From NCBI GenBank assembly GCA_003427395.1, contig BFEA01000334.1, positions 1,217,028-1,259,945 on the forward strand: a stretch of 42,918 nucleotides of DNA. Direction: 5' to 3'. Source of the stretch: Chara braunii (taxonomy: Eukaryota; Streptophyta; Charophyceae; Charales; Characeae). The notes below the pieces were generated by a model that saw nothing but the letters and a program-made list of their open reading frames with translations, was not told the origin of the DNA and ran no database searches. A program made the translations under genes and the position numbers. Positions 31,951-42,073 of the stretch are shown here, in pieces (position 1 is the first letter of the stretch; each line of letters starts with the position of its first letter).

Positions 31951-32610
31951 GCAAACCGATCAAGAATGGATCACCCATTCAAAGTCGGTGACGATGTGCT
32001 CGTCGACGCACGCCACTTACAACTTGAAGCAGATACGCTTCGCAAGTTCAGGCGTTGTTTCTTCGCTCCATGCCGGATCCTTCAGGTTGTCGGTTTTAAT
32101 ACTGCCCCTAGCCCGGTCAGCTTCCGTGTGAAGCTACCTGATTACCTTCGACAGGCTCGCGTACACGATGTTTACCACGTCTCCTTGCTGCATCGTTATC
32201 GCGGACCGTCCGAGTGCTTCGCCAGACGTCCTTATGAGCGCCCTCCACCTATCATGGTGGACGGTCATGAGGGGTTCGTCGTTTTCGACATCGTATCTCG
32301 CCGAGTTACGGACGATATCCCTCTACACATCAAGTACCTTGTGCGTTGGAAGAGTTATCCTGATGAGGAGGCTACTTGGGAGCCCCTCGAGCACTTGGAG
32401 CACGCCCGAATGTTGGTGCGTGCATATGATTGTGCTCGTCGTGCTGAGACATCTGCTCCTACTCAGCCGATTGACCCTCTTCCTCCTCCTCCGGCTGAGG
32501 AGATCGCTCAAGACGAGCCCGCCCCCTCTTAGGCCGTCCTTCAGCAGCAGACAAACGCCTCCGTGCGTTCACAGCGCACTCGTCGACGCCCTCGGCGTCT
32601 TGACGATTGA
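31951..32610 (+). pseudogene. pol: Family A copy 2 integrase C-terminus and chromodomain
   Basis: A continuous frame 31966-32532 contains DHPFKVGDDVLVDA, VHDVYHVSLL and a complete chromodomain (FVVFDIVSRRV, then YLVRWKSYPDEEATWEPLEH). TAG at 32530 replaces GAG of copy 1; the frame then continues to the conserved terminal TGA at 32608-32610 (RRLDD end). This is the best preserved chromodomain in the window. Confidence 0.88.
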
Positions 32611-34171
32611 CACTCTGATCACCTACCATCTCCCTACTGACTCACACCATCAGGTACTTCATCATCAGCTTCTTCAGGATGTCAGCGTTTTGCGGCTCTG
32701 CTTCAACATCGACCTCGATTTCTACTTCATCGACGTCATCAACCACTTCGACGACTTCAGTCACCTTCTCAACTTCAGCCATCTTATCGGCTTCAACTAC
32801 TTTGGACGTGACTACTTCACGCCACCACCCAACCCTGTACATTTCCTTGCATCTGTCGCATGATGGTTCTCACTTAGTTGGGTCTCTTTGAGTTAGAATC
32901 TCCCTTGATATCGCATAGGCATTGGGACCGTAGCGTTATCTTGGCTTCCTTGCTCCCAGATTTAGCTCCCTCCTCCCCCAGTCGGTGAGTTGTGTGTATG
33001 TTTCCCTCATCCACTGCCCTCATCACCCTAGTGTCGGCCCTTGCATGCCTTCAGTTAGGCATATCTCCACCCTATTCCAGGCTACCCCTTTTTCATGGTC
33101 GACCCTGCATGGTGTCATCCTTTTGTCGAGCATTACCCGACCTGATGGTCTATCTGTTAGGGTCCTTGGTTTTGTTTCGCTACCACTCTCCCACCTTGAG
33201 TCTGATGACCTATCCCACCTTCATGTGTAACTGCCCTTAGGAGTCTCGATTCTTAGGCTGCAGTCATCCCCTCTGAGACCATCCCAGTCTTAGTGGTTCA
33301 GCGACATGAAACAGTCATTTCGTCAAAACGGCTGACATGAAGGTGGGATAGGTCATCAGGCTCAAGGTATCTGGTCTCAACCATAGACCAGATACATGTA
33401 GGGGGTCCGACGTTTTGGGAACGCCGGACCCCCAGGAGCAAAAAATTCCGACCGGATTTTGGCAAAAAAAGTCAGTTTTGATTCCGTTCAAAAAATATAA
33501 TATGTCCGTTTTGACGAAATGATTGTTATGATATTATCTTGTGACATATTGCTATTTTTCCTTTCAACACTGAGACAATTGTCTCTAGGACTTTAGGATT
33601 GTATATTGCTACATTTCATTTTCCGTTGTTAGCTAGGATGTGTATACCAGACATTTGCGTTTTATTTGACATTATGTAGCTTAGGCTGCATCGCATAGAC
33701 TCCGCATGGAGCGTGCTCCGCATCCTAGATTTCTCAGCTTTTTTTTTATTGCAAAGTTCCGCTGATTTTGCGGATAGCGTGTTTATGGCTCTTGCGATTC
33801 ATTACAGGTCTGAGGATCGTGCAGCGGGCCTCCATCTTCCGTGGCCTACAGCCAGGGCCTATTTGGCTATTTGCCAGTTCGGCCTGTGGAACCAGGTTGT
33901 GGCCTGACCCCACAGGCCGTATGCTGTTCCATACCTGCCCGGTACCACTGTCGGTACCAGGCCAGTCTAGTCCAGTCAGTCAGTCCGCTGGGGGTATACT
34001 CCAACTGTTGTCGGTTTTTCGTCATTCATCATTTTTGCACTTGTTGGAGTATGTGCGGTGTTGAATCTGCGTCGGAGCTGCGCTGTCCCTTCCAGCTCTA
34101 TCTCCACGTCCTCCTTCCTCTACCCCTTCGTCTCCATCCTGTCGGACCGCCATCCCGGCGGGTCCGGCACA
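32611..34171 (+). other. Family A copy 2 3' region
   Basis: Matches copy 1 8523-9782 apart from the 218-bp insertion at 33310-33527 and a small palindromic addition near 33706-33721 (GGAGCGTGCTCC). No coding potential is supported. Confidence 0.8.
33310..33527. mobile_element. 218-bp MITE-like insertion with gypsy fragment
   Basis: Absent from copy 1 at the equivalent site. The ends 33310-33331 and 33506-33527 are 22-bp inverted repeats with one mismatch (core TCATTTCGTCAAAACGG). ATGA is present on both sides (33306-33309 and 33528-33531) and once in copy 1, giving a 4-bp target duplication. Inside are two perfect stems (33367-33377/33385-33395 and 33401-33409/33425-33433). Bases 33335-33368 are an exact inverted copy of 34 nt of the gypsy 3' region (copy 1 about 9055-9088). 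No coding capacity. Confidence 0.88.
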
Positions 34172-34337
34172 ACCCCCAAGGTGCACTCGCTCATTTAATG
34201 GCAGGTTGTGCACTCTCCCCTGCCCTAGATCGCCTTCATCCGTCGACCCTCACGAAAACTTCAACCCGAATTCGGCGCGCAGTGGACCATAGACCTTCCC
34301 CCCACGGCCAATGCTGCTTAAGGGGTAGGATATATAT

Positions 34338-34340
34338 ATT

Positions 34341-34375
<35 letters not shown>

Positions 34376-34377
34376 TT
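34338..34377. repeat. (TTTA)n microsatellite
   Basis: About ten TTTA units just beyond the 3' end of family A copy 2. Confidence 0.95.
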
Positions 34378-34490
34378 TTTCTCTCAAAATTTAACTGGCT
34401 TCATACATGCCATGTAACATATCTCTTTCATCTTTCACTACCAACCTACCACTGCTCGTAAGGCTATACAGGGGAGCCCTGCAAGCATAA

Positions 34491-35023
34491 CTTTTTTTTT
34501 TTTGCTTTTTTTTTAATAACAAAAACAACTCCATCTATTGGTGGGGAGCAACACCTGCCGGAAAGCGGGTCCTACGTCCCTTGAATACATGAATACATGA
34601 ATGATATGAAAGAACATTATGCTTGAACTATAGAGTTGGTTGAGATGTGTTTCTTCACCCCATTAGAGCGCCAGATCTAACTGCTCAATTCTAACACTCT
34701 CCCATCTTATCTATCAACCTAATTAACATAAAATATGAATACCATGAATACCATCTTTTCCTCCTTTTTTGACTTCATTTATACTCAAACCAGGCCCTTG
34801 GGACCAGACTTAGTGCCGAGGGGGGAAAAGGGTCTGGGAAATCCGATAGTGGACGTAAAGGGATACTTGGATCGATCATAGTCCAGTCATTTAAAACAAG
34901 CCTATAATCCCATCTCAACTCTTCCTCTTCTCCTCTCCTTGCCCCTTCCCATTCAACCTTCCCCATTTCCCCCCCCTGGGTTCCTCCTAGCCAGCATTGG
35001 TTGAATCGTTGAATGTGCTGCAA
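34491..35023 (-). mobile_element. LINE D 3' fragment
   Basis: On the minus strand, frame 35023-34775 is homologous to the extreme C-terminus of LINE A (WLGGTQGG, VEWEGARRGEEEELRWDYR, SDFPDPFP), followed by a 3' UTR, the shared LINE tail (34529-34580) and an interrupted poly(A), seen as T runs on the plus strand at 34491-34515. It is a severely 5'-truncated insertion of the LINE A/B family, with no stop inside its short coding remnant. Confidence 0.85.
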
Positions 35024-35339
35024 AATTTCCTTTGGTGAGGATATACATTTTATTTTTTATTTAGACAGTTCCCATTTTATATTGATATCAATTTGTATTT
35101 GTTGCTTAACTGTGTCAGTGAGTTCTGGTCCATCTAGTCTGACTCCTTATATTTCATTCGTACATCTTCTCAACCATATTGCCCATAATACCGCTCTCCT
35201 ACCCATATTGTATACATTTTGTGATAATTCATCAACGCCACAACGAATACAGTTCGTGTTAGCAAGGCATGTATGCCAGCAGGCGGAAGTGTCTTACCAG
35301 CATGATAAAGTTCTCAGCGAAATCATCAAACGCCTGAGC

Positions 35340-35995
35340 ACATAAGTGACAAGAAAGGTATGTGAAATTGTCAAGACTAGAGAATGGCGGAGGGATTGAT
35401 ATATTTTTAGTAAGGATGGGATAGGAAGACTCCGTGTGCCTAATAATGAGTTTGTTGCTATGAGAGTGTGATGATGCAATGTGTTACTTTGGATTTCAAA
35501 AGACTTATGTCACGACTGAGCATGACACATCACAAAAGTTAACTCCACAGTATTGTTGGCGCTGGACAACATTAGACATTGTAGGAAATGATCCTTATGA
35601 CCCTTCTTATGTGATTGATGTCCCGTCCCAGCTCCAAATTTACCATATGTTTCACATATCCAAACTCTTGGCCTACACATACAACGACCGTTTTCCTTCT
35701 CGTAGTAGATAGATGCTGCCCCCAACCATGAGCAGAGGTTGAGTCGATGTTGATTGGATTGTGGAGCAAAAAATTATGCTTGTGCAGAAGCCATGGGGCA
35801 AAGGAATACCACCCAAGCCACACATGCAGTTCAGAGTGGCTTTTAAGGGTCATATGGATCCTAAAGAAGAGCAGTGGTTTACAAGACAAGAACTAATCAA
35901 GTCCGCATGAGAAGTGGTCTGGCATTACAAGAGGGCTCTAAAAGGAAAGGAACAACAAGATTGAGGGTCCTTCAAAGGGCTTTTGATCTAAGGGG
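35340..35995 (+). pseudogene. Ty3/gypsy D remnant (integrase ends and chromodomain)
   Basis: An integrase-proximal linker (IVKTREWRRD, GRLRVPNNEFVAMRV) is followed directly by the integrase C-terminus (PQYCWRW, VIDVPSQLQIYHMFHISKLL, about 35545-35680) with no DDE core, so the core is deleted. A chromodomain-like stretch follows (VDWIVEQKI, MQFRVAFKGHMDPKEEQWFTR, ELIKSA) to about 35908. Several stops interrupt it. AAGGGGGCGG near 35990 resembles a polypurine tract, suggesting the 3' LTR starts there. Confidence 0.75.
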
Positions 35996-36814
35996 GCGGT
36001 AAAACACGGCCTCAGGCCTTGATGAACTCAGTAGGGCCCACCCACAGAAATAGGACGGCCCTAACCGAAGGCCGCGACAAAAAGAAATTCTCCAGTCTTG
36101 AGTGAAGGCTGGTGTGAGACAGTTGGAAACAGGTTGTACCCCAGCCTCTCCAGCTAAGCCTCCTAGTTAGTTGTAGAGGTAGAGGCTGGAACCCAAGCTT
36201 TATCCTGACCAGTGCTATGAACTCGGGAAGTTACAACAGGGAGGAGGCCTCTACATTCCACACATTCGAAGGTATTGCCTTCCAAAGCCAACTCTGCACG
36301 AGTGTCAGCCGCCAGTCCAGCGCTTACTGAGAAAGGAAGGTGAGGAGCAAGTGTGCTAGCTGCTCCACCCAGCGGCAACCATAGTTGTGTTGGGGTTCGG
36401 AGTTTGTTGGCGCCGAGTCTGAGGTAATTGGGAGAAAGACAGTGTGGGGACAATCGAATTTACCTGGTGATGGCCAAAGAGCACACTCATGGTGGTTAAA
36501 CTTCTACAACATTGCTGGGCAAGAAGACAGTGGACAGAGAGAGAGCATGAGGGAGAGAAGTTGGAGGTGTATAGCGAGAGAGTACGAGAGTAGTATAGGT
36601 GGTCAGATCATAGTAGAGGTGCTACAATGTGGTTGGATTGATGAGTGGAGGCAGGAAGTTGGACTTTCTTTAGGAAGAGACTTCAGTGCCAGTGTGTTCT
36701 TGTTTGATGCGCTCTCGGCTTTGTGCTTTCGACTTTGCTCATATATGTTGGTGCTGCTTTTAAGTTTTTTGCAGCTCGGGAAAATTGTGTTTCCATTGAT
36801 TAGCTCATTGCCGC
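35996..36814. other. Possible gypsy D LTR; no gene
   Basis: This lies between the purine-rich end of gypsy D and LINE F. The 151-residue frame 36385-36840 has no recognised domain and runs into LINE F sequence, so I do not call it. Position and size suit an LTR, but I could not verify it against a second copy. Confidence 0.4.
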
Positions 36815-37637
36815 TATTGTCTCCATGGACTTCGAAATAGCTTACGATCATATGGACTGTTTTTTTTTATAGACAAGTGTTCGAAAATAAAACTTTGAAG
36901 TTTGACCCAACTTTCAGACGTTGGGTGAGTATCTTACATAAAAACGCCACCAGTAGGGTTCAAGTCAATGACTCTATGACCCGCCAGCTCCCTCTCCAAC
37001 GATCAGTTAGGTAGGGAGACCCTATTGCGCCCTTCCTCTTTCTCGTCATAATGGAGGCGCTGTCGGCGAACCTTAGGCATAACAAAGACATCAAAAGGAT
37101 TAGGTTCGCCAGGATCCCGGAAGAGGTTGTCCCAGTCTGCTCTGTCTTTGTGGACGACCTTACTCTTATAATGGAGGCATGTATCCGTAATATAAAGGAA
37201 GTGCAAGCCTTGATAGATTGTTTTTGCCGACTGTCGAATACGGCGGTGAACTGGGTCAGAAGATAGTAGGGTGGTGGTTGCACCACCAAGTAGGAAGGCC
37301 CCCAGAAAGTCCGCACATCTCGTGGCTCCCATTGGAAGCTCCCCTTCGGGTCTTGGGGGCGTCATTGACACCACTTGGGAAGCCTACAATGAATGATGAA
37401 TGGATCAGTGGTCTGACTCAGGGTAAACTTGCAGACTGGAACAACAAACACACATCTATCTTCGGCCGGCCCCTGGTCATCAACAACATCGGGCTGGCTG
37501 CGATATGGTATAAGTTCGTTGTATGCCCCCTGAGCAACAGTTTGCAACATTTCTCTGGAGGGGGAACAACAGGAGCCCCAATGTGATTGGCTGAGTGGCA
37601 TGGGATACTGTGATCCAGCCCAAAGCGAGAGGGGGGC
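36815..37637 (+). pseudogene. LINE F reverse transcriptase fragment
   Basis: Begins at the RT block MDFEIAYDHMD (about 36824; the first catalytic Asp is in the DFE context), then FRRWVSILHKNATSRVQVND, RQLPLQRSVR with a stop before GDPIAPFLF near 37018, and SVFVDDLTL near 37143, where the usual FADD reads FVDD. Thumb sequence (NDEWISGLTQGKL, KHTSIFGRPLVINNIGLAAIWYK) follows with frameshifts. Homology with LINE A ends at the QPKARGGL equivalent near 37637, where the gypsy B LTR begins. Confidence 0.82.
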
Positions 37638-38150
37638 TGTGACGAGGCAGAGGCAGAGGCAGAGTAGCGAGGCTGAGGGAGAGAGAGGAGAGGGTGAAAG
37701 CACACACGCACACTCACTCAACTCGACGCACACTCGACAAGACTCGACGGACGCATACACGAAGTGGCGAAGTCGCAAAGTCGCAGTCTTTGATTCCCGA
37801 ACACAATGTCGAAGCAAGTCACACTGAAGGCACTGAGGCCGAAAACTGAATGCCCGTACTAGGCTTGAGTCTGGTCTTAGGTACCGGACTCAAGTTCAGT
37901 CCGGAGGGCAGAAGTGCCATTGCCTCAGGACTGATCTAAGAATCGAAAGTCAGTCTGGGCGCCAGAATGTCGGATGGCGCCAAATGTCGAAATCCGAAAG
38001 TGCCAAAGGAGGGATTTGAAAACGGGCGCCAACTGCAGAGGGCGCCAACAGTCAGAAACCGAAGAGCAGGAAATAAAAATAAAATAAAATAGCAAGCTGG
38101 CGGGTGGTACCCCACGAACCAGGGATCGAGCCCTGGCTGAGTCCGTAACA
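37638..38150 (-). repeat. Gypsy B 3' LTR
   Basis: Read on the minus strand, it begins TGTTACGG at 38150 right after a purine tract and ends CGTCACA at about 37638, giving a TGT...ACA LTR of about 513 bp. The end is fixed by loss of LINE F homology (uncertain by about 2 bp). Four GGCGCC boxes lie at 37959-38046, one in the context TTTGGCGC. The 5' part contains an 18-nt palindrome-like CCAGGG...CCCTGG. Confidence 0.8.
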
Positions 38151-38166
38151 CTATCCCCTCCCTCTA
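38151..38166 (-). other. Gypsy B polypurine tract
   Basis: The minus-strand sequence TAGAGGGAGGGGATAG immediately precedes TGTTACGG. This purine run is the expected primer for plus-strand cDNA synthesis in LTR retrotransposons. Confidence 0.8.
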
Positions 38167-38299
38167 GAAGGCAACGTCCCGGCTGCCAAAAGCCATGAAA
38201 CAATGCTGAAGTCTGTGAAGGACGTGACGGGGCCGATCACTGGTCAACATGTCAAACGGAAGAGGGGTATAATGTGGGCGGCCTGGGTCGGGAGTAAGA

Positions 38300-38463
38300 G
38301 GGAACAGGGTTATCCTATCAACGAGCTAAGGGGTTTTGCAAGGTATTTCTACTGATGTGCTAATGGGGTTAGGAAGCACAGGGAATAGGGTAATCCTACT
38401 GATGAACTAAGGGGTTGGAAACAACGGGGAAACAAGGTAATTCTACTGATGAACTAGGAGGTT
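38300..38463. repeat. Four imperfect tandem repeats in gypsy B 3' UTR
   Basis: Units at about 38300-38335, 38342-38373, 38380-38416 and 38427-38463 share a core like GGTAATCCTACTGATGAACTAAGGGGTT. The period is about 40-48 bp. Confidence 0.75.
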
Positions 38464-39139
38464 CAGGGCAAAACAGGTTATGTGGTCCTTAAAAACAGGA
38501 AATTTGGCTTGCGATGTACAGGGCGGGGCTGCTGAGGGTCGGGGATTTAGTGGTACAGGTTGAAAGTTCTGTGCAGCAGTCCATGTAGATGTCTTGAGAA
38601 CAGGTCTTGAAAGGTGTCGCAGAAGTGTCGCTGAGAAAGCAGTCTTCAACAAGTCTGTGATGTGGACGGCGAGAGCTTCAGCTGGAATGTCCCAGTAGCG
38701 GGATGCGTCCGGTACTCGGATCTGGTGTTGAGGTCTGATCCGGATAGCAGGTCGCAGACTGATCTTGATGTCCCTGTCAGAGGTGCTGCTCCAGAAGTCT
38801 GCGAGTCCAAGGTGCCGGCCAAAGGGAACAGCATGGTGGCCAACCAACTGCCTTATCTCCTTGTACTGAGTTGCAGTATGCCATGGTCCTCGTGCGCTTG
38901 CCATTACATCCATTATCACCGGCGGCGCGCAGGGGCCATATAGGGAACTTGGACAAGAGGGATAAGGATGTGGCGGATGACAGATGGGAGAAGGGGGCAA
39001 GACGGAGGCAAGAGCGGATCAGACAGCGGGAGGTAAAGGGGCAAGGGCTTTGCTGGGGACAGGGGTGTGTGTAGAGCAGGAATGCGGGGGTTTGGCGGGG
39101 TCAAGGCGGGGCTTATGCAGGGGTTTAAGGGAGATGTAT
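38464..39139 (-). other. Remainder of gypsy B 3' UTR
   Basis: Between the chromodomain stop and the tandem repeats I see no further domain. The frame of 185 residues at 38443-39000 has no recognised motif and is not called. Confidence 0.55.
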
Positions 39140-40545
39140 CTAGGATATAGGGTGAGCGCGATCATAGGCACGAACAAGTTTCATAGCGTTCTTGAGATTA
39201 GAGAAAGGTTCCCATGTAGATTCTTCATCGGGGTATCCGGTCCATTTGACTTTGAATTCTTTGATAGGTTCCGGATGGTCTAATACCAGTGTAGTTCTCG
39301 TCCTATGATGGATTCTACTACGAATTCCGGGCTTGTGGGAAGCATGATTGGTGGAAGTCGGGAGTAAGGTCGGTCAGCAAATTGAGGTGGGGATTCATGA
39401 TACTTTTTTAGGTATTCTATGTGGAAAACAGGGTGGACACGACTCATGTCCGAGGGGAGTTGGAGTTTGTAGTCGACATCGAAGGTTTTTTCAATGATGA
39501 GGAAGGGTCTAAGCCATTTGTTCGAGAGTTTCTTTGACAACCCATGTTCGGGTTCAAAGCGTTTGGTGGAGAGCCAGACTTTGTCCCCTACTTTGAATTG
39601 CAAGTCTCGTCTGTGTTCGTTAATCTTGTTTGCTTGTTGTTCTTGTGTTCTTTCAAGGGTTTCGGTTGCTTCTCTGAGGAGTCGATTCATTGTTGCTACC
39701 CATTCATTGAGGGAAGGGCAGGGTGTGGAGGGATTGAGCTGCGACGGAAGCAGGAAGTCGGAGGGCAAGCGAGGATGGTAGCCAAGGTCGAGGTAAAACG
39801 GGGAGATGCCAGTGGAAGGGCAGACGGCATTGTTATAGCCGATCTTGGCGGCAGTGAGCAACTGGTCACAGTCGTGTTGGTGTGGATGACAATACTTCCG
39901 CAGGATTCTTTGGAGAGTATCGTTCATCTTCTCGGTTTGTCCATCGGTCTGGGGATGGAATGCAGTGCTATACCTGAGCGTGATTCCATATGCTTTGAAG
40001 AGGTGTTTCCAGAATTGTGAGAGGAAGCGGGGATCACGATCACTGATGATGTTCTCTGGGAGGCCGTGATGGCGTGCAACATGATCGAAGAAGAGGGTGG
40101 CGACGTCTTTGGCACTGTGCGAAGTCGTGCAAGGAATGAAGTGGGCACATTTGGTCAAGCGGCAGACACTTACGTAGATGCAATCATGCCCCCGGTCGGT
40201 CTTGGGGAGGCCACGAAGTCCATGGAGATGGACTGCCACCGGTGAGTTGGGATGGGCAATGATTGAAGCTTGTCGGGTTTGGCCCGGTTCGAAGGGTTGA
40301 CAGCTTGACACATGGGGCATGAGCGAATGTATGCTTTGACGTCACGAGCAGGGAAGGCCAGTAGAAGTAGCGGCAGATGGTGTCGAAGGTTTTCTGGAAA
40401 CTGAGGTATCCTGCGGTCTTGGTGTCGTGATGCTCGTCCAAGAGTTGAGTACGGAGACCACGTGCGTCGGGGATGCAAAGTCAGCGAGTGCCTTTGGTAT
40501 CGATGTAGAGAAGGTTATCGTGAAGGGAGTAGTCGGGGACTGGGT
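39140..40545 (-). pseudogene. pol: Gypsy B integrase and chromodomain
   Basis: The zinc region reads AGYLSF (expected His changed to Tyr) and CPMCQ near 40310. The core motifs SMDFV near 40225, ISDRDPRF near 40040 and TDGQTEK near 39950 keep all three catalytic acidic residues, but a frameshift separates the first from the others near 40200. The C-terminal region (FKVGDKVWLS, VHPVFHIEYLKKY) follows. The frame reaches a TAG at 39280, and a shift near 39290 opens the chromodomain core KVKWTGYPDEESTWEPF, ending at TAG 39140-39142. Confidence 0.85.
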
Positions 40546-41388
40546 CAAGATCGCGGAGCTTTTTGTAGATAGTGGCGAAGTCTAGGCAAGAGAGGTAGCC
40601 CTGGGTGTATCGGTGATGGAGTGATGGGAGGAGTTGGATATGAGTCATGGCGATGTAGACTTTCTCGGGGGGCTTGTGGTCGGGTCGTCGAGAGAGGGCA
40701 TCCGCAACGCAGTTGCTTTTGCTGGGGGTACGGCAAATGATGAATGTGAACTGGGCAAGGAAGTCTAGCTAGTGGGCTTGGCATGGAGTGATATCTTTCT
40801 TGGAGAGGATGAAGGAGACGATGATGTTGTCAGTGCGGATGGTGAAGTATTGCCCGTCGAGGTACTTGCGCCACACTGTGAGGGCGTGAATCACAACGAG
40901 GGGTTCCTTCTCGTTGGTGGGGTAATTCATCTCCGCGGGAAGGAGTTTCTTGCTTGCGAAGGCGATGGGGTGTTCACCGGGTGAAGCCTTGGGGTGAGTG
41001 GGCGGGTCCTTGATGGAGGGGGTCTCGGCGGTGTCGCGGGGGAAATGTTGGGACAGTACGGCTCCGATGGCGAAGTCTGAGGCGTCAGTGGTGACATAGA
41101 AATGGCGAGTGGGGTTGGCAATCTTGAGGACAGGAGCCGTGGTGATGGTTTGCTCAAGTCGAAAGCATGTTGGCAGTTATCGTTCCAATTGAAGGGTTCG
41201 TCCTTGCGGGTGAGTTTGTGGAGAGGGTAAGAGATCTCCGAAAAGTTGTGAATGAACGGGCGGTAATAATTGGCAAGGCCGAGGGAGGAACGAAGTTGGA
41301 GGAGGGTCTTGGGCGGGGGGTACTCGACGAGGGCTGTGACCTTCGAGGGGTCCATACGGATGCCTTCAGCGGAGACAATGTGGTTGAG
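40546..41388 (-). pseudogene. pol: Gypsy B RT connection and RNase H
   Basis: The connection region (LANYYRPFIHNFSEISYPLH, NWNDNCQHAFDL) is followed by a frameshift near 41157. RNase H continues as TTDASDFAIGAVLSQ near 41090, a proline-rich insertion of about 25 residues, then HPIAFASKKLLPAEMNYPTN near 40965, and IRTDNIIVSFIL near 40830. A TAG lies near 40770 before the conserved CVADALSRRPDH near 40690. The inserted loop sits at the same place as the longer one in family A. Confidence 0.82.
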
Positions 41389-42073
41389 TTATTCGATGCT
41401 CGAAGCTACAAACGTACATTTGTTGAGCTTGGCGTATAATTTATACTCTCGGAGGATCGAGAGGACTTGGCGAATATGCTGGAGGTGGGACTCGACGGTG
41501 GGGCTAAAGATGAGGATGTCATCAAGGTACATGACGACACAGACTTCGAGGAGGTCACGGGAGATGTGATTCATGGTGGACTGGAATGTGGCGGGGGCAT
41601 TGGTGAGTCGGAAAGGCATTACGAGGAACTCATAGTGCCCGAACCGAGAGCGGAATGCGGTCTTATGGATGTCCTCCTCGCGGATACGGATCTGGTGGAA
41701 GCCACTGGAAAGGTCAATCTTGGTGAAATATTTGGCTCCACGAAGTCGTTTTCAAGGAGCTCATTGAGTTGCCGCTTCATTTCTTCGGTTTCGTGGACCG
41801 AGAGTTGGTATGGAGGGCGGCACGGTGGAGAATGTCCGGGCTCCAAATCGATGGTATGGGATACACCACGATCCGGAGGTAATCCGGCAGGCAGGGACTT
41901 AGGGAAGACGTCCTTGAACTCGTCGAGGATAGAGGTGAGGGCGGGGTCAGAGGGGAGGGTTTGATCGGTTTTGTCCGTTGGGAGTAAGTCCTCGGGATTT
42001 TCGCGGTCAAGGAGAAAGCAATAGTAGGCGAAGTTGGGGTTCATGCGGGCCATGTGGAGGAATTGATGCGGGG
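41389..42073 (-). pseudogene. pol: Gypsy B reverse transcriptase with internal deletion
   Basis: The N-terminal RT part (LDEFKDVFPKSLPAGLPP, ELLENDFVEP) runs directly into AKYFTKIDLSSGF near 41735. The fingers segment, roughly 50-55 residues including the usual DYRALN block, is missing, and the frame shifts there. HYEFLVMPFRLTNAPATFQ (Gly to Arg in the MPFG motif, about 41610) and VVMYLDDILIF (catalytic YLDD near 41529) are present. Confidence 0.85.

Larger units (their letters stand above)
29940..34171 (+). mobile_element. Ty3/gypsy chromovirus, family A copy 2, 5'-truncated
   Basis: Colinear with copy 1 from about 6000 to 9782 at high similarity by eye. It starts just after the YLDD block, so gag, protease and the RT active site are missing. 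The 3' end coincides with copy 1, including the CGGACC/GGTCCG stem (34143-34148/34161-34166). Differences include a long poly-C expansion, a MITE-like insertion at 33310-33527, and separate nonsense mutations. Confidence 0.92.

Noticed and set aside
36385-36840. 151-residue open frame before LINE F
   Set aside because: No recognisable domain; it ends inside LINE F sequence and probably lies in an LTR.
38374-38398. I-SceI-like sequence (vector trace)
   Set aside because: Only partial resemblance; it is part of the local tandem repeat.
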